Source: Sperchopsis tessellata (Eukaryota; Arthropoda; Insecta; Coleoptera; Hydrophilidae). From it: a stretch of DNA of 29,816 nucleotides. Shown one piece after another: positions 27,484-29,816 of the stretch (positions are counted from its first letter, which is position 1; each line of letters opens with the position of its first letter). Position numbers and translations under genes: made by a program. The notes under the pieces are model-generated. The model worked only from the letters and a program-made list of their open reading frames with translations, searched no databases and was not told where the DNA came from. Where the stretch lies: the NCBI GenBank assembly GCA_033557685.1, contig JAWQRN010000428.1:1-29816 (forward strand). Reading direction: 5' to 3'.

Positions 27484-29400
27484 TTAATTACAGAGTGTAC
27501 CTTTAGCGGTAATAATTTGTTTTGGAGACTGCAAGATGAAAAAGTATGTAATTAATTAATTAACAATTTCTGTAGAAAGTATCGAGTATTGTGAGATATA
27601 AAATTCTATTGGGAAAGTGTCTAGATGTATCATTCCTATAGGCTTAATTGCAATATGCGTAATATTAATTTTCATGTTGAAATGATATCTTCCGTATTTG
27701 CACCGTTGACATATTGCACAGGTATTTATGTACGTTTGAAATTAATTTCTCATAGAAAGCCAAATATAGTGATTTAATACATTTTTCGATTTCATTTATT
27801 CTGCGATGGTTGGATTTACCTTCATAATATTTCATAATGATTTCTTGGATGTCGGTAATACGGATGTAGAAAAAGGGTTCATAGATTCTAAGGTTTCCAA
27901 AATATAAGAGGCACTGTACATTTAGTACTATATAATTTTTAATAAACTCTGTTACATCTTATCCAAATATATTTACTGGTAGCTGAGTTACACTGTTAAT
28001 TTTCAAATATTTTGGTAATTTTTGGGTAGGTGGAGAATGTAAAACTGAATATATAATTAACTGGTTTTGACTATAATTAACGGGGGTATCTACTATGGGT
28101 ATTTAAACACTGAGGTTTTGTTCGCCAATTTGTATACATGGTATTGTCGTTACGTAATACATCTCCCAGGTTATCTATTTCATACATTTAATCATCGGGT
28201 AGAACTTGTGTGGAGAGATTATCAAATTGGCTATTTGGAGGTTGAACAGATGTATTTACTTCTAATTCTTTATTAAACTTGGTAATACAGTCTACTAGAT
28301 TTTGTTTTTTTTTTTTGTAAATTAAATGGTATTCGAATTCATCTAATTTAATTCAACATTTTAATAATTTCGAATTATATCTTTTAAGGAAAATAACCAT
28401 TAAAGTTGTATATGGTCTGTTATGATGTTAAATTTTGTACGAAAAATATATGGTGTGAAATATTTGGTAGCCCAAACAATAGTTAATATTTCTTTTTCAA
28501 TAGTTCCGCAATTTTTTTCCAAGTCATTCAATGTACGTGAAGTGGGAGATCACTATCGATAGGCGCTTGAGACAGTATAACACCTACATTTCTTATGCTG
28601 TAGTTAAATTGTACGGTTTTGAGAAATCAGGATACTGTAAGATTAGTTCGTTAATTTACACATGTTTACAAGTTTCAAAACATTGTGAAAATTCATCATG
28701 CATTATTTTCGTTCCTTTTTTTACACATTTAGATAGGAGCTTTGTCATATCATTTAAATTAATTACGAATCTCTTATTATTATAAGAAGTCCAGAAGTCC
28801 TAAGACTTGAAGGAATGGGGTAATTTGAAATAGCGCGTATTTCACCCTGGTTAGGTTTTACACAATATAAGCTAAGTAAGCAACTTCATTATGTTAAAAC
28901 TCAGATTTATTTATGCGAATACTAATTTTAAACGTTTAGTATGCCCCTGTGTTGATGTCGAAAATGTAATTAAGTCATCCAAATATACAAGACGTTTATC
29001 GCTCTGAATACCGCGATGTATATTGTTTATTACTCTTTATTATATAGCCGGACCGTTTATAACCCAAAAGGCATTCTGAGAAACACATAATGACCTTTTC
29101 CTATATTAAATGCGCTATTGCAAATATTGTTTTCATGCATTTTAATTTGGTGGAACCCACTGGCCAAAGCAGGGTTGTATTGGCATTTTGTTAGTTTATA
29201 GAGCAGATCTGTAATGTTTGGTAGTGTATCTATGTTTTTTTTTTGTTTAATTTGCGATAATCTATCATGACCCGTCGTTTTTGTTTGCCTCATGTATCAA
29301 GAGTGGATGGCCACTGCAATTATTATTTTTTGGTACACTATATTTTAAATTTATTCCTCAGCCTCTTGCATATATGTAAAAGAGTACCCATATGTTTTTG
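27483..29400 (-). mobile_element. Ty3/gypsy (17.6/297-like) pol remnant
   Basis: Reading right to left, the reverse transcriptase starts near 29400. TLPNITDLLYKL, LASGFHQIKMHENNI and VFLRMPFGL lie at 29200-29057, and the catalytic YLDD at 28985-28974. The region after it has QVLGLLDFL-like and FETCKHV pieces (28800-28660). RNase H has EKEILTIVWATKYF with TPYIF (28500-28440). The integrase zinc-binding part has YYEGKSNHRRINEIE (about 27840-27790), then HLDTF near 27630 and SPKQIITAKGT near 27530, where the usual second Asp position is Ala. Stops and shifts are frequent. The integrase is cut off at the hAT terminus. No LTR was seen. Confidence 0.82.
29057..29293 (-). pseudogene. gypsy reverse transcriptase, longest open part
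   Basis: 78 residues ending at the stop after FLRMPFGL. ALASGFHQIKMHENN holds the palm motif of this family (usually 'lDlasGfhQI'); the catalytic Asp before LASG is replaced by Ala through a small deletion. A stop right after MPFGL separates it from the YLDD box. Confidence 0.82.
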
Positions 29401-29737
29401 TTTATATGGAGGCTTCGATAGATGTTTACCTTGGTGCTTGGCTTGACTGGAGAGTAGTAAAGTCGATTTATCATTATAGAAGATGTTTGAATATTCTTGA
29501 CAATAATTTTCTTTTTTTTTTTAAATGTACATATTTTATATGGATCTATTGTTTCGGGAGTTTATCAAAATTGTTAAAACTGATAATATCGGCTTGGAAA
29601 ATTTTAAACTGATGGATTCGGTCATATTATTTTGTTATTTTTAATTATTGTCAATGTCCACTTCTCAACTCTTTGCTAGAGCTACATTCTGGGATCTCAC
29701 AGTTACGAATTTTTTTGTGAGAAATAATTTTATGCCT
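29401..29737. other. unassigned flank
   Basis: AT-rich. It may include further upstream gypsy sequence, but I see no clear motif. Confidence 0.35.
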
Positions 29738-29816
29738 ATTAAATGTAATAGACTTCCACGGTTAGTATCTGTATGAAAGTTGTTTCCGGGTGGAAACCGT
29801 GTAGAGGCTCTGACAA
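29738..29816. mobile_element. second copy of the palindromic foldback family, cut by the window edge
   Basis: From attaaatgtaatagacttcc to the last base this matches the reverse complement of 2569-2484: gtatctgtatgaaagttgtt, then tccgggtggaaaccgtgtag and aggctctgacaa, with few differences. The homology begins where the flanking direct repeat of the first copy predicts the element to end. Confidence 0.8.

Noticed and set aside
28531..28785. Plus-strand open frame of 84 codons
   Set aside because: It is antisense to the gypsy reverse transcriptase and RNase H remnant.
26206..29816. First exon of the takeout-family gene
   Set aside because: No minus-strand stretch has a signal peptide, two Cys and a phase-1 donor. 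It is probably outside the window.

Overview
This window reads as nuclear DNA of an insect. It is strongly AT-rich, its coding sequence is split into exons with GT-AG introns, and one of its two host genes belongs to the takeout/juvenile-hormone-binding family, which is known from arthropods. The transposon mix (RTE-like LINEs, Ty3/gypsy, mariner, piggyBac, hAT and foldback elements) suits a TE-rich insect such as a beetle, but I cannot fix the order or species from sequence alone.

Host gene 1, plus strand, 1835-22639: the 3' nine exons of a kainate-type ionotropic glutamate receptor. The exons join in frame to give 620 residues plus a stop. They cover the end of the amino-terminal domain, the whole ligand-binding core, M1, the pore loop with a QQG selectivity filter, M3 (SYTANLCAFLT), M4 and a short cytoplasmic tail. 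The 5' exons lie off the left edge. Host gene 2, minus strand, 26205-23696: the last four exons of a takeout/JHBP-family secreted carrier protein, lacking the signal-peptide exon or exons. The two genes converge tail to tail across about 1 kb without recognisable genes.

Layout. 1-430 is a broken piggyBac transposase C-terminus. 905-1120 is an inverted-repeat element. 1835-7713 holds seven receptor exons, whose introns carry a 208-bp foldback element (2362-2569), a mariner transposase scrap (about 5025-5213), a foldback relic (about 5304-5350) and another foldback (6324-6528). The receptor intron 7714-22200 is a 14.5-kb transposon trap. It contains a plus-strand LINE (about 8030-10045), a minus-strand LINE (about 14320-11400), a tandem array of about 200-bp units capped by a hairpin (15639-16173), a decayed plus-strand Ty3/gypsy element (about 16590-20450) and a probable non-autonomous hAT (20579-21555). 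Right of the takeout exons lie a hAT end full of short repeats (27241-27482), inserted in the integrase region of a minus-strand Ty3/gypsy remnant (27483 to about 29400), and the start of a second copy of the 2362 foldback family (29738-29816).

Every transposon coding region shows stops or frameshifts, whereas all the host exons found here are intact. I found no bacterial-type operon, CRISPR array, tRNA or rRNA. The least explained parts are the palindromic foldback family, the tandem array with its hairpin cap, and an open frame at 24413-24724.
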